The notes under the pieces were generated by a model. It did not search any database. It was not told where the DNA came from and saw only the letters and a program-made list of their open reading frames with translations. Position numbers and translations under genes: made by a program. From the NCBI RefSeq assembly GCF_017875765.1, contig NZ_JAGGNA010000001.1:3189001-3253000 (forward strand): DNA of 64,000 nucleotides, in the 5' to 3' direction. Source of the DNA: Flavobacterium sp. CG_23.5. GTDB taxonomy: Bacteria > Bacteroidota > Bacteroidia > Flavobacteriales > Flavobacteriaceae. Shown here one piece after another: positions 10,840 to 20,304 of the stretch (position 1 is its first letter; each line of letters starts with the position of its first letter).

Positions 10840-13110
10840 ATGGAGAAATCTACTAAGTTGTTAATCTTTATGTATTTGCTTATTAATGTTAATCTTTTTG
10901 CTCGTGAAGTTAGTAATAAAGTAGAAATTAAAATTGAGACTACTACTGTTGCAACTAATTTAAATAACTCAAAATTCACCCCTGCAATTGATATTACCAG
11001 CAGTATTTTAAGAAATCTAAACAAATCCTCTGAATTTTTTAATATTGCCACTCCTCCGCCAACAGTTACTTCACCAATTTATTATTGTCAAAATAAAGTG
11101 GCTAATCCTTTAACAGCGACTCCTTCCGCGGGAGGAACTTTAAATTGGTATGGGACAAACGCAATAGGAGGAACGGCATCTTCAACAGCTCCGACTCCTT
11201 CAACAACTGCTATAGGAACGACATCATATTATGTAAGTGAGACTGTGAGCGGTGTTGAAAGTACCCGCTCTAAGATTGATGTAATTATTGTAGCAGATAA
11301 TGGGTCAAAGATATTACTTCTTAGATGTGACCCTACTCAAATTGCAGCTGCTGATAAAAACAGCTCCGTTTTTTTTGATTGGACAAATACTACAGGTTTA
11401 CCCAATCAATATAGTTACAGTTATACAATCGACGGAGGTCCACCAGTTACTGAATCAACTGGGCTAAGCAATTTACAAGTATTTGGATTGCTACCGGGAC
11501 AATCTGTGACTTTAACAGTAGCACATACGACATATCCATGTGATCTTTCCGTATTTACATGCACAGTACCTTGTGGCACTTCAACTACGACTCCTAATTT
11601 CGCACAGATTCCGCCGTTTTGCTCTGGAGATACAGCTCCTTTATTAGGGAATACATCACCAAACGGAATTACAGGAACTTGGGCGCCAGCAATAATAAAC
11701 AATACGACTAGCGGGAGTAATCTGTTTACTCCAAATTCAACTCTATTTCCATGTGCCACGACACAAACGCTTGCTGTTACGATAACACCAAAAGCAACAC
11801 CGAATTTCACAACCATTCCGGCAACTGTTTGTCAAAATGCGACAGCGCCAGTATTGCCATTAAATTCAAATAACACACCGGCTATATCAGGAACTTGGAG
11901 CCCTAGTACGGTCAATACTTCGATTCTGGGCGCGGTTACTTACACTTTTACTCCAAATTCTGGGCAATGTGTTGTCGGACCGGCGACTACCAAAACTATA
12001 ACTATTGAGCCAAATATTGCTCCTAATTTTGCTAATATAGCGCCTATTTGCTCTGGGAATCCAGCTCCTGTTTTTGGCACTACTTCGCCTAATGGGATCA
12101 ACGGTACTTGGTCGCCTGCAACAATCAATACAACAGCTAGTGGGTCTTACATTTTTTCACCTGCTGCTGGACAATGTGCTACTAAACAAACACTAAATGT
12201 TACAATTACTCCAAAAACAGTTCCTAACTTTCCAGCGATTGCCTCCTTTTGTGAAGGAAGTTCAGCGCCAATTTTAGATAATAACGTGGCTTCCCCTAAT
12301 GGAGTATCAGGAACCTGGTCACCAGCGACAATTAATAATACGGCTAGCGGAAATTATGTGTTTACCCCTAATGCGAATCAATGTGCTACAACCCAAACAT
12401 TAATCGTTACTGTTAATCCTCGTGTAAGCCACGCTTTTAGTTCTTTTGCAATTTGTGCAGGAAGTGTTCCTCCTGTTTTGCCATTGACATCTCCTAATGG
12501 AGTTAAGGGGACTTGGTCACCTGCTGTAATTGATAATATGAATAACGGTTCGTACATTTTTACGCCAGATGCAAATCAATGCGCTATATCAAAAACTATA
12601 AGTGTTACCGTTACGCCTTCGAACACGCTCGTAAAAGTAGAGTGGACTGTTACGCAAGCTTTTGCTGAAAACCAAGTGGTAACCATCACCGCTACTGCGC
12701 CAGGAGATTATTTATATCAACTGGATGATGGGCCGTTTCAAGAGAGCCCAGTTTTTGAATATGTTTCATATGGTACGCACGCGATTACGGTAAAAGATAA
12801 ATTTGGTTGTAATGCTCCAATAACAAAATCTAATGTTTTAGTCATTAATTATCCTAAATATTTTACTCCAAATAATGATGGCATTAATGATAATTGGAAT
12901 ATTTTTTCTCTAGATTATTTATCAAATAGCAGAATCTTTATTTTTGATCGTTATGGTAAATTGCTAAAAGAAATTAGTACAAAAAGTTTAGGATGGGATG
13001 GAATGTATAACGGACATGCAATGCCCTCGAATGATTACTGGTTTAGCGTTGAATATGTCGAGAATGATATTTCCAAAATATTCAAATCCCATTTTTCCTT
13101 AAAAAGATAA
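10840..13110 (+). CDS. Secreted repeat protein with T9SS type B C-terminal sorting domain
   Basis: 756 residues, predicted to be exported by Sec and then across the outer membrane by T9SS. A signal peptide (MEKSTKLLIFMYLLINVNLFA) is followed by an Ig-like/CHU-type region (CQNKVANPLTATPSAGGTLNWYG and TTSYYVSETVSG). Five imperfect repeats of about 67-74 residues follow (starting PNF..I..C.G..AP; hallmark NG..GTWSPA.I and Q/PCAT). The C-terminal domain begins YPKYFTPNNDGINDNWNI and contains IFDRYGKLLKE and WDGMYNGHAMPSNDYWF, the signature of the gliding-motility type B sorting domain. Such proteins stay on the cell surface or are released; the role may be adhesion. There is no relation in repeat sequence to the SprB-type proteins at 45-64 kb. 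Confidence 0.85.
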   Translation: MEKSTKLLIFMYLLINVNLFAREVSNKVEIKIETTTVATNLNNSKFTPAIDITSSILRNLNKSSEFFNIATPPPTVTSPIYYCQNKVANPLTATPSAGGTLNWYGTNAIGGTASSTAPTPSTTAIGTTSYYVSETVSGVESTRSKIDVIIVADNGSKILLLRCDPTQIAAADKNSSVFFDWTNTTGLPNQYSYSYTIDGGPPVTESTGLSNLQVFGLLPGQSVTLTVAHTTYPCDLSVFTCTVPCGTSTTTPNFAQIPPFCSGDTAPLLGNTSPNGITGTWAPAIINNTTSGSNLFTPNSTLFPCATTQTLAVTITPKATPNFTTIPATVCQNATAPVLPLNSNNTPAISGTWSPSTVNTSILGAVTYTFTPNSGQCVVGPATTKTITIEPNIAPNFANIAPICSGNPAPVFGTTSPNGINGTWSPATINTTASGSYIFSPAAGQCATKQTLNVTITPKTVPNFPAIASFCEGSSAPILDNNVASPNGVSGTWSPATINNTASGNYVFTPNANQCATTQTLIVTVNPRVSHAFSSFAICAGSVPPVLPLTSPNGVKGTWSPAVIDNMNNGSYIFTPDANQCAISKTISVTVTPSNTLVKVEWTVTQAFAENQVVTITATAPGDYLYQLDDGPFQESPVFEYVSYGTHAITVKDKFGCNAPITKSNVLVINYPKYFTPNNDGINDNWNIFSLDYLSNSRIFIFDRYGKLLKEISTKSLGWDGMYNGHAMPSNDYWFSVEYVENDISKIFKSHFSLKR
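11593..12620 (+). repeat. Five imperfect coding repeats (PNF...GTWSPA units)
   Basis: Five consecutive units of roughly 200-225 bp inside the T9SS type B protein. Each has the pattern Phe, Cys-x-Gly, Ala-Pro, NG(I/V)xGTW(S/A)P, then FTP and a Cys before TxTP. They are diverged at DNA level, unlike the arrays further on. Confidence 0.75.
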
Positions 13111-13155
13111 ATATCAAAAAACCTCAAAAGCATAACTTTTGAGGTTTTTTGATAT
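13111..13155. terminator. Bidirectional terminator between convergent genes
   Basis: A perfect 20-bp stem (13111-13130 with 13136-13155) with a 5-nt loop carries an A6 run in its left arm and a T6 run in its right arm. It sits between the T9SS protein (plus) and lgt (minus), whose ends converge here. Confidence 0.85.
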
Positions 13156-13225
13156 TCTAATGGTTGATGTTTTTTAGACAATGATAAAAAAAACACAACT
13201 TTATATTTGTTAAATTGAATTTCTA

Positions 13226-14155
13226 CTAAATTATATTTACAGGCTTTTCGGCGGTGAAAATAAAATAGAAACCAATTAATATAAACGGAATACTTAACCA
13301 CTGTCCGGTAGATAGCAACCCTAAAGCGTTTTCAAATCCACCTTGGCTTTCTTTTACTGCTTCCACGACCATACGAACTGCAAATAATAGTACTAAAAAT
13401 AACCCAAATAAAAATCCTGATTTTTTTCTCGCATCAGTTTTCCAATACAAGAAAAACAAAATAGCAAAAACAAAAATATAGCAAAATGCTTCATATAATT
13501 GCGCAGGATGCTTCGCAGGAACTTGTTCTAATAAAGTAGCAAATTTAGGATCGGTGGCAATAGCGTGGTAAGCATCTTTTGGATTAGCTATTTGAGTTGC
13601 ATTAACGGCATCATTGGGACTAAATTTATCTCGAAGGAAACGAATTCCAAAAGAAGAGGTTGTTTCTTTTCCGACAATTTCAGAATTGAAGAAATTACCT
13701 AATCGTACAAAAATGGCGCCACTGGCAACAGGTATTACGATTCGGTCTAGAATCCATAATTGTGGTCTTCTTAATATGTTTTTACTGTAAAAATACATGG
13801 CAATAATAATTGATATTGCTGCGCCATGACTTGCTAATCCTTGATAACCCGTAAATTCAAAATTTGGTGTAAAGCGAAAGGGTAGAAATATTTCAAGTAA
13901 ATGATTGCGGAAATATTCCCAATCATAAAATAAAACGTGACCTAGCCGCGCTCCAACTAAAGTAGCAAGAACCGTCCAAATAAATAAAGAGTCTAGTTTT
14001 TCTAAAGATTCACTTTCGCGTTCAAATATATTCTTCATGATGTACCATCCTAATCCAAAGGCGATTACAAACATTAAACTGTAATATCTAATTACAAAAA
14101 AACCTAAATCAATTCCTTCTGATGGATTCCAAACTATATTTAAAGCATGTGTCAT
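13226..14155 (-). CDS. lgt: Prolipoprotein diacylglyceryl transferase
   Basis: Transfers diacylglycerol from phosphatidylglycerol to the lipobox cysteine of prelipoproteins, the first step of lipoprotein maturation, in the inner membrane. The 309-residue protein has about seven hydrophobic segments. Family motifs are seen in order: YSLMFVIAF near the N-terminus, ASHGAA (the essential His-Gly-Ala), RLGNFFNSEIVG (the Lgt signature with Arg, two Asn and Glu) and HPAQLYEA. It is the last gene of a minus-strand row folE-cysS-yidD-lgt. Its substrates would include the lipoproteins encoded at 29672 and 36625. Confidence 0.96.
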   Translation of the reverse strand: MTHALNIVWNPSEGIDLGFFVIRYYSLMFVIAFGLGWYIMKNIFERESESLEKLDSLFIWTVLATLVGARLGHVLFYDWEYFRNHLLEIFLPFRFTPNFEFTGYQGLASHGAAISIIIAMYFYSKNILRRPQLWILDRIVIPVASGAIFVRLGNFFNSEIVGKETTSSFGIRFLRDKFSPNDAVNATQIANPKDAYHAIATDPKFATLLEQVPAKHPAQLYEAFCYIFVFAILFFLYWKTDARKKSGFLFGLFLVLLFAVRMVVEAVKESQGGFENALGLLSTGQWLSIPFILIGFYFIFTAEKPVNII

Positions 14156-14220
14156 TTATCGTTGTTTTTTAATGTGGTGTAAAAATAAAGAATTAAAGTA
14201 AAATTCGTACCAATAAAAGG

Positions 14221-14460
14221 TTAATGTTCATGATTGCATTTTTTTTTCGGTACAGGATCGTATCCGCTTCTACCCCAAGGATGACAACTTAAAATCCTTT
14301 TTATCCCTAAAAATCCACCATGAAACAAACCATGTTTTTGTAATGCCTCTATCATATACGAAGAGCAAGTAGGTTCAAATCTACAGGCAGCAGGAGTAAA
14401 GGGTGAAATTGCATTTTGGTAAAATCGTACTAAAATGACAAAGGGTGTAATTAATTTCAT
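14221..14460 (-). CDS. yidD: Membrane protein insertion efficiency factor YidD
   Basis: 79-residue small protein with the family pattern [24 protein letters not shown], then [23 protein letters not shown] and GYDPVP. It is thought to act at the inner membrane and help YidC-dependent insertion. It lies 32 nt downstream of cysS and 65 nt upstream of lgt, so the three may be co-transcribed. A Cys/His-rich tail (KKKCNHEH) is unremarkable for the family. Confidence 0.95.
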   Translation of the reverse strand: MKLITPFVILVRFYQNAISPFTPAACRFEPTCSSYMIEALQKHGLFHGGFLGIKRILSCHPWGRSGYDPVPKKKCNHEH

Positions 14461-14492
14461 GATCTAATTTTCTAATGGAAAAACTATCACAA

Positions 14493-15971
14493 TTATATCG
14501 AGAACGTGGTTCCTTCTTTTCCATCTTTCAATTGAATTCCTAAAGCAATCAATTGATCCCGAATTTGATCAGACAGCGCAAAGTTTTTATTATCCCTAGC
14601 CTGTTTTCTCATTTCAATTAGCATATTTACTGTTCCTTCCAATTTGTCATTATTAGTATCTGAAATTTTTTCGTCTTCAAGACCTAAAACGTCATAAACA
14701 AAGGCTTCCATTGCTTTAGTAAATGTCTTTAAATCAGTTGCAGTCAACGTTTCTTTGCCTTCTTTTAACAAATTAATAAAGCGAACACCTTCAAATAATT
14801 GTGCAATCAAAATTGGAGTGTTAAAATCATCATTCATGGCGTTATAGCCAGATTGTTCCCAAGCTGCAATATCTAATGTGCTGCTAGAACTTGAACCTAA
14901 TTCTTTCAATGATTCTATGGCGTCCATCAATCTTTTATATCCTTTTTCGGCGGCAACAATAGCATCATCAGAAAAATCGAGGATGCTTCTGTAATGTGCT
15001 TGTAGCATAAAAAATCGAGCTACCGATGCAGAAAAAGCTTTGCTTAAAATGGTATTATCTCCCGTTAAAATTTCTCTTGGCAAAATATTATTTCCGGTAG
15101 ATTTAGCCATCTTTTTACCATTCAACGTCAGCATATTGGTATGCATCCAATAGTTTACTGGGGTTTGACCGGTACAAGCCTCATTTTGTGCAATTTCACA
15201 TTCGTGATGAGGAAATTTCAAATCCATTCCACCACCATGTATGTCAAAATGATTGCCTAAATATTTTGTGCTCATCGCAGTACATTCTAGATGCCAGCCC
15301 GGAAAACCGTCGCTCCAAGGCGAAGGCCAACGCATGATATGTTGGGGCTCTGCTTTTTTCCAAAGCGCAAAATCCTGTGGATTTCTTTTGTCACTTTGCC
15401 CGTCAAGATCACGGGTATTAGCAAGCATATCTTCTATATTTCTACCGCTTAATATACCGTAATGATTGGTTTCATTGAATTTTACCACATCAAAATACAC
15501 TGAGCCATTGGCTTCATAACCAATTCCCTTGTCAACAATAGTTTTGATAATTTCTATTTGTTCAATAATATGTCCTGTAGCAGTAGGCTCAATACTTGGT
15601 GGTAAAAAATTGAAAGCATTCAAAATATCATGAAAATCGACCGTATATCGCTGCACCACCTCCATAGGTTCCAGCTGCTCTAAACGTGCTTTTTTCGCAA
15701 TTTTATCCTCACCCTCATCAACATCATCCACAATATGACCCACATCTGTAATATTACGAACGTAACGTACTTTGTAATCCAAATGCAAAAAGTACCTGAA
15801 TATCACATCAAATGACATAAATGTTCTCACATTTCCAAGGTGCACATTACTGTAAACCGTTGGTCCGCATACATACATTCCCACATTTCCTTCGTGAATA
15901 GGTGTGAAAGTTTCTTTTTCTCCCGAAAGAGAATTGTATATTTTTAGAGTCTGACTTTTATATAATGGCAT
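14493..15971 (-). CDS. cysS: Cysteinyl-tRNA synthetase
   Basis: Class I aminoacyl-tRNA synthetase that charges tRNA-Cys. The 492-residue protein is full-length. The HIGH-type motif is within [17 protein letters not shown] (HLGN), the zinc-site cysteines include Cys in MYVCGPTVY and in WHLECTAMS with [10 protein letters not shown], and the KMSKS motif reads KKMAKSTGN. The DALR-type C-terminal helical domain ends at GTTFSI. Immediately upstream (15985-16074) lies copy A of the conserved hairpin element, inside what must be the promoter or leader of this gene. Confidence 0.97.
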   Translation of the reverse strand: MPLYKSQTLKIYNSLSGEKETFTPIHEGNVGMYVCGPTVYSNVHLGNVRTFMSFDVIFRYFLHLDYKVRYVRNITDVGHIVDDVDEGEDKIAKKARLEQLEPMEVVQRYTVDFHDILNAFNFLPPSIEPTATGHIIEQIEIIKTIVDKGIGYEANGSVYFDVVKFNETNHYGILSGRNIEDMLANTRDLDGQSDKRNPQDFALWKKAEPQHIMRWPSPWSDGFPGWHLECTAMSTKYLGNHFDIHGGGMDLKFPHHECEIAQNEACTGQTPVNYWMHTNMLTLNGKKMAKSTGNNILPREILTGDNTILSKAFSASVARFFMLQAHYRSILDFSDDAIVAAEKGYKRLMDAIESLKELGSSSSSTLDIAAWEQSGYNAMNDDFNTPILIAQLFEGVRFINLLKEGKETLTATDLKTFTKAMEAFVYDVLGLEDEKISDTNNDKLEGTVNMLIEMRKQARDNKNFALSDQIRDQLIALGIQLKDGKEGTTFSI

Positions 15972-15980
15972 TTGAGTGTT

Positions 15981-16080
15981 TTTTGGAGCTATTTCCCGCT
16001 GTACGCTATATCTTTTTATTGTCTCGTTCTTTGGAACGAGACCATAAAAAGGATGCCGCTTCCATCAGGGCTAGAGCTTA
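15981..16080 (-). repeat. Interspersed hairpin element, copy A
   Basis: About 95 bp with conserved arms (GGAGCT at 15985, GCTATATC before the hairpin, and GGATGCCGCTTC followed by ATCAGGGCTAG after it) around a variable hairpin. The core stem is 16021-16029 with 16034-16042, extended by TTTTTAT/ATAAAAA (16013-16019 with 16044-16050). It is shared with copies at 30210-30300 and 36423-36522. Strand is given in the sense of the downstream gene cysS, whose ATG lies 14 nt beyond the GGAGCT end. Confidence 0.85.
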
Positions 16081-16106
16081 TCGATACTAATGAAATTTAT
16101 TTTATT

Positions 16107-16778
16107 TTAGAACTTAGTTTCTAATTTAATGTAATCCAAAAATTCTCTTCGAGTTACACTGTCTTTAAATTTTCCGCCAAACTCAGAGGTCACTGTGCTA
16201 CTTTCAATATCACTAATTCCTCTTGAATTGACGCAAAGATGTTTTGCATCAATAACGCACGCTACATCTTCTGTACCTAAAGCAATTTGCAATTCTTGAA
16301 CAATTTGCATTGTTAAACGCTCTTGAACTTGAGGTCTTTTGGCATAGTACTCGACAATTCGATTCATTTTAGAAAGACCAATAACTCTTCCATTAGAAAT
16401 GTAAGCAACATGAGCTCTTCCTATAATTGGTAATAAATGATGTTCGCAGGTAGAATAAACGATAATGTTTTTTTCAACTAACATTTCGCCGTATTTATAA
16501 TTATTGTCGAATGTAGAAGCTTTTGGTTTTTTTGCAGGATTCAATCCTCCAAAAATCTCTTTTACAAACATTTTAGCAACACGGTTGGGCGTGCCTTTTA
16601 AGCTATCATCCGTCAAATCCATTCCAAGTGTGATTAGAATATTTTCAACGTCTTTTTTTATTTTTTCTATTTTATCTTCATCAGAAATAGCAAAAGCATC
16701 TTCGCGTACCGGATTTTTTGCAGATAAACCAATGTGATTGTCTCCTATTTCGTCTTGAAATTCTTCGTTATTTATCAT
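16107..16778 (-). CDS. folE: GTP cyclohydrolase I
   Basis: Converts GTP to 7,8-dihydroneopterin triphosphate, first step of folate (tetrahydropterin) synthesis. The 223-residue homodecameric-type enzyme has zinc ligands in TCEHHLLP (Cys and His) and KHLCVNSRGI (second Cys), with GRVIGLSKMNRIVEYYAKRPQ as the family signature. A TTG at 16787 would add three residues (MLL), but the ATG at 16778 is preferred. The roughly 45-residue N-terminal extension before the conserved core is acidic and typical of flavobacterial FolE. It precedes cysS on the same strand, with repeat copy A in between. Confidence 0.95.
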   Translation of the reverse strand: MINNEEFQDEIGDNHIGLSAKNPVREDAFAISDEDKIEKIKKDVENILITLGMDLTDDSLKGTPNRVAKMFVKEIFGGLNPAKKPKASTFDNNYKYGEMLVEKNIIVYSTCEHHLLPIIGRAHVAYISNGRVIGLSKMNRIVEYYAKRPQVQERLTMQIVQELQIALGTEDVACVIDAKHLCVNSRGISDIESSTVTSEFGGKFKDSVTRREFLDYIKLETKF

Positions 16779-17015
16779 TAAAAGCAACTATTATAGTGGG
16801 TGTATATTTTTAAGGGGTAAAGATAATTAATAAAAATTAAAGAATTTCTATCGCTTCTACTATTTAATGATGACTATAGGCTGATGAACGGGAATTTCAG
16901 TCCATAAATCGGCTTTAAAAACTAAAGACAATAACTTTTTTGTTATTGCCTTTACTAAAGTACTTATGATTTTTAGATTGCTGGAATAATAAAACCAAGA
17001 TTTTTTAACTTGTAA

Positions 17016-18236
17016 TTATTGGGCGGCAATTAGTTTTTTTAATCGTATGGCATTATAAATAGGAATAGCTTCTTTTAAAACACGTACTGCACTTATTAGA
17101 TCTTCTTTTTTCAGTACATAAGCAATTCGGACTTGATTTAAACCCATTCCCGGAGTCGAATAAAAGCCTGCAGCGGGAGCTACCATAACGGTTTCGCCCT
17201 TGAAATCGTAACTTTCTAAAAGCCATTGTGCAAAAATATCGGCATTGTCAACAGGAAGTTGTGCAATGCAATAAAATGCCGCTTTTGGTTTAGTCACAAT
17301 GACACCTTCTATTTTATTTAATTCAGCTATTAGAGTATCCCTGCGCTCTCTATATTCTGAAATTACTTCATCAAAGTAACTTTTTGGAGTATCAATTGCC
17401 GCTTCGCATGCAATTTGTTCCACAGTTGGTGGACTCAATCGAGCTTGGGCAAATTTCATGGCAGTTGCCATTACTTCTTTATTTTTTGAAACAAGACATC
17501 CTATTCTTGCACCACACATACTATATCGTTTTGAAACAGAATCAACCATGATTACATGTTCTTCAAGCCCTGGAATATTCATTACAGAATAATGAGTGTC
17601 CCCATCATAAATGAATTCTCTATACACTTCATCAGCAATTAAAAAAATATCATATTTCTTTACTAGTGCTGCCAATTGCATGATTTCATCTTTTGAATAC
17701 AAATAGCCTGTTGGATTCCCCGGATTGCAAATCAGTATAGCCTTTGTTTTAGGTGTAATTAACTTTTCAAATTCGGAAATGGACGGAAGAGCAAATCCGG
17801 TGTCAATAGTTGAAATTACAGGAACTACACTACCACCTGATGCCGTGGAAAAAGCACTGTAATTGGCGTAAAAAGGCTCAGGAATAATGATTTCATCTCC
17901 CTGATCCATAATAGTACCTAAGGCAAATAATAGCGCTTCTGAACCTCCGGTAGTAATTATAATATCTTCAAATTCTACGGCTACATTTTGTTGCTTGTAA
18001 AACTGGGATAATTTTCTTCTATAGCTTTCATTCCCTGCAGAATGACTGTATTCCAAAATAGTTAAATCAATATTTTTTATCGCATTAATGGCTATTTCAG
18101 GTGTTTTTATATCGGGTTGACCTATGTTCAGATGATATACTTTATGTCCTTTTTTCTTTGCTATATCAGCAAAAGGAGCCAATTTACGAATTGGTGATTC
18201 GGGCATATTCTTGCCTTTGTTGGATATTTTTGGCAT
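17016..18236 (-). CDS. Pyridoxal-phosphate aminotransferase, class I/II (aspartate aminotransferase-like)
   Basis: 406-residue fold-type I PLP enzyme. It has YSHSAGNESYRRKLSQFY near the N-terminal substrate loop, ICNPGNPTGYLYS, DEVYREFIYDG, and the Schiff-base lysine in VSKRYSMCGARIG. The C-terminal PGMGLNQVRIAYVL carries the substrate-carboxylate Arg. The closest type is the aspartate/aromatic aminotransferase group, but the substrate cannot be assigned from sequence. It is divergent from the protease gene at 18362, with a 125-bp shared upstream region. Downstream at 16929-16948 is a weak CAATAAC/GTTATTG hairpin that could be its terminator. Confidence 0.88.
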   Translation of the reverse strand: MPKISNKGKNMPESPIRKLAPFADIAKKKGHKVYHLNIGQPDIKTPEIAINAIKNIDLTILEYSHSAGNESYRRKLSQFYKQQNVAVEFEDIIITTGGSEALLFALGTIMDQGDEIIIPEPFYANYSAFSTASGGSVVPVISTIDTGFALPSISEFEKLITPKTKAILICNPGNPTGYLYSKDEIMQLAALVKKYDIFLIADEVYREFIYDGDTHYSVMNIPGLEEHVIMVDSVSKRYSMCGARIGCLVSKNKEVMATAMKFAQARLSPPTVEQIACEAAIDTPKSYFDEVISEYRERRDTLIAELNKIEGVIVTKPKAAFYCIAQLPVDNADIFAQWLLESYDFKGETVMVAPAAGFYSTPGMGLNQVRIAYVLKKEDLISAVRVLKEAIPIYNAIRLKKLIAAQ

Positions 18237-18361
18237 GGTTCAATTATTGAAGTGCAAAATTGCATTTTTTTTTTGAAAATTTCTGTTAAACAGAATTGTA
18301 ATTGTTGTGAATTCTATACAAATATTCAATATTTTGTGTAATTTTATAAAAATGATTTTAA

Positions 18362-19696
18362 ATGAAAAAAGTATTTTTATTGTTTTTTCTTGCGGTTTGC
18401 ATTGGACCTATTTTGGGCCAAGATGAATTTAAATTTACTAATAAAGGGGATAAAGTGAGTATTCCATTTAAATTCATTAATAATTTGATTTTTATTCCAA
18501 TTAAAGTCAATGGTGTAGAATTAAATTTTTTATTGGATTCCGGTGTTGAAGAGACTATTTTGTTTAGTTTGGAAGAAAAAAAAGAAATTAGCTTTTTAAA
18601 TGTTGAAAAAATTATTTTAAGAGGTTTAGGAAGCGAAGAGGCAATTGAAGGATTGAAATCGACCAATAATATCTTAGAAATTCAAGGGCTAAAATCTTCC
18701 AATCATTTATTATATATTGTTTTAGACCAAGAGTTTAATCTTTCTTCTCATGTTGGAATTCCTGTAAATGGAATTATTGGATATAACTTTTTTAAAAATA
18801 ATCTGGTGGAAATCAATTACGAAAAAAAAAGAATCATTATTCATCGCGACATTGAAAAAAATAGAAAAAAAATAGAAAAAAAATTCACTAAGGTTCCTAT
18901 CACGATAGAGAGAAATAAACCATACATAATAAATGGTGTAATGATTGATTCAGTAGAAGTTCCTGCAAAATTATTAATTGACATTGGTAGCAGTGATGCC
19001 CTTTGGCTTTTTGATAAAAAAGCGGAATGGATAAAAGTACCTCCTAAAAATTTCCAAGATTATCTAGGCAAAGGATTTAGTGGAGATGTGGAAGGAAAAA
19101 GAGCTCGGATTTTTAAATTTAAAATGGCTGAATTTGAATTTAAAAAACCTATTGTCGCTTTCCCTGATTCAATTTCAATAAAGAGTGTGAAAATGGTGCC
19201 TGGCCGAGTAGGTTCAGTAGGAGGTGAAATTTTGAGACGATTTACAATTATTCTCGATTATACTAATTCCCTGCTTTATTTAAAGAAAAACAAAGAATTT
19301 AATTCTCCTTTTAATTACAACAGAAGTGGAATTGAAATCCAGCAACAAGGAATGATATGGGTACAAGAAACGGTTTACCTGCAGACCGTTCCAGTTGTAG
19401 TGGCGGAAAATCCTTTTAAAACAAAAACAGAAAAAAACAGTAATGAATTTAGATATAAATTTAATCTAAAGCCTATTTATTCAATTGCAAATGTGCGGAA
19501 AAATTCACCTGCTTCGGCCTTGGGTTTACAAAAAGGGGACCTAATTATCTCCATAAATGGAAATCCAACCTATAAGTATTCATTGCAGGAAATAAATGCG
19601 CTTATGAAATCAGAAAATGAAGTATGGATTGTGATGGAAATTGAAAGAGAAAGTAAAATTCTAAAATTCAGGTTTCAGTTGCAAGATGTTTTATAA
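18362..19696 (+). CDS. Secreted retropepsin-like aspartyl protease with C-terminal PDZ domain
   Basis: 444 residues with a signal peptide (MKKVFLLFFLAVCIGPILG). Two aspartyl-protease-like halves are seen: the first contains FLLDSGVEETILFS (Asp-Ser-Gly) and the second LLIDIGSSDALWLFD, where the expected D-T/S-G reads Asp-Ile-Gly, so the second site may be altered. The C-terminus is a PDZ domain (ASALGLQKGDLIISINGNP). Bacteroidota encode many such 'aspartyl protease family proteins' acting in the periplasm; substrates are unknown. It is divergent from the aminotransferase gene and convergent with the DUF1573 gene, with a shared terminator at 19702-19730. Confidence 0.85.
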   Translation: MKKVFLLFFLAVCIGPILGQDEFKFTNKGDKVSIPFKFINNLIFIPIKVNGVELNFLLDSGVEETILFSLEEKKEISFLNVEKIILRGLGSEEAIEGLKSTNNILEIQGLKSSNHLLYIVLDQEFNLSSHVGIPVNGIIGYNFFKNNLVEINYEKKRIIIHRDIEKNRKKIEKKFTKVPITIERNKPYIINGVMIDSVEVPAKLLIDIGSSDALWLFDKKAEWIKVPPKNFQDYLGKGFSGDVEGKRARIFKFKMAEFEFKKPIVAFPDSISIKSVKMVPGRVGSVGGEILRRFTIILDYTNSLLYLKKNKEFNSPFNYNRSGIEIQQQGMIWVQETVYLQTVPVVVAENPFKTKTEKNSNEFRYKFNLKPIYSIANVRKNSPASALGLQKGDLIISINGNPTYKYSLQEINALMKSENEVWIVMEIERESKILKFRFQLQDVL

Positions 19697-19701
19697 AAAA
19701 A

Positions 19702-19730
19702 AGCGCTTTATGAAATTTTCATAAAGCGCT
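19702..19730. terminator. Terminator between convergent genes
   Basis: A 14-bp perfect stem (19702-19715 with 19717-19730) is flanked on its left by an A8 run, which is a T-run for the minus strand. It is best read as the terminator of the DUF1573 gene, and may also stop the protease transcript. Confidence 0.7.
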
Positions 19731-19752
19731 AATTAAAATATATATTGTGAAT

Positions 19753-20142
19753 TTAATTGGCAATTACTTCTCCTTTTATTTTCAGAGCAACTCTTCCTTC
19801 GTCGTAATTAACAGCATTGGATTCTACAGTAATTGTTTTTCGAATTGGTCCTGCATTCATAGAATATTTAATCTCTATTTTTCCTTTTTTACCAGGCAGA
19901 ATAGGATCTTTTGTACTCGATACTATGGTGCAATTTGAGGTGGACTGTATTGAGGTAATGATTAAAGGCGCATTTCCTGTATTGGTAAATTCAAAAACCC
20001 GGACACCATTATCATTAGCTTTTGAAACTTTTCCATAATCAATCGTATTATCATTTGCCGTAAAATCAATTTTAGGGCCAGATTGTGCAAAACCTACACT
20101 GCTTATTAAAAGGATTGCGATTAACGTAATTATTTTTTTCAT
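19753..20142 (-). CDS. DUF1573 secreted protein
   Basis: 129 residues from the ATG at 20142, which directly starts a signal peptide (MKKIITLIAILLISSVGFAQ). The ATG at 20163 would add seven residues of no evident use. The mature part is a single Ig-like (ASPM/SPD-2/Hydin-type) fold with the DUF1573 pattern: IDYGKV, VFEFTNTGNAPLIIT, STSNCTI, PGKKGKIEIKY and IKGEV at the end. Family members are periplasmic or outer-membrane proteins of unknown role, abundant in Bacteroidota. Confidence 0.88.
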   Translation of the reverse strand: MKKIITLIAILLISSVGFAQSGPKIDFTANDNTIDYGKVSKANDNGVRVFEFTNTGNAPLIITSIQSTSNCTIVSSTKDPILPGKKGKIEIKYSMNAGPIRKTITVESNAVNYDEGRVALKIKGEVIAN

Positions 20143-20304
20143 TTTAAATTTTTTTAAAATCATTTGAGTAAATATACTTTGTTTTAATTAACGTACAAAT
20201 ATTTATTTCTCTTTTTATAGTCTACTTAATTATTTACTTTTGTTCCCTATATCAATTACAAATATCAGACCAAAGTTTAATTTTGGTTTTAACAGTTGCT
20301 TTTT

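Noticed and set aside
11421..12128. Long antisense frames in the T9SS type B gene
   Set aside because: Arise from the biased repeat sequence; no start signals or homology features.
15985..16074. Hammerhead ribozyme in the hairpin element (CTGAT and GAAA boxes present)
   Set aside because: The boxes are not arranged around three stems in the required order and copy B lacks CTGAT.
16929..16948. CAATAAC/GTTATTG hairpin as terminator of the aminotransferase gene
   Set aside because: Short stem and no T-run on the minus strand; mentioned only as possible.
19747..20038. Plus-strand frames over the DUF1573 gene
   Set aside because: The minus-strand gene has a signal peptide and family motifs; the plus-strand products have none.
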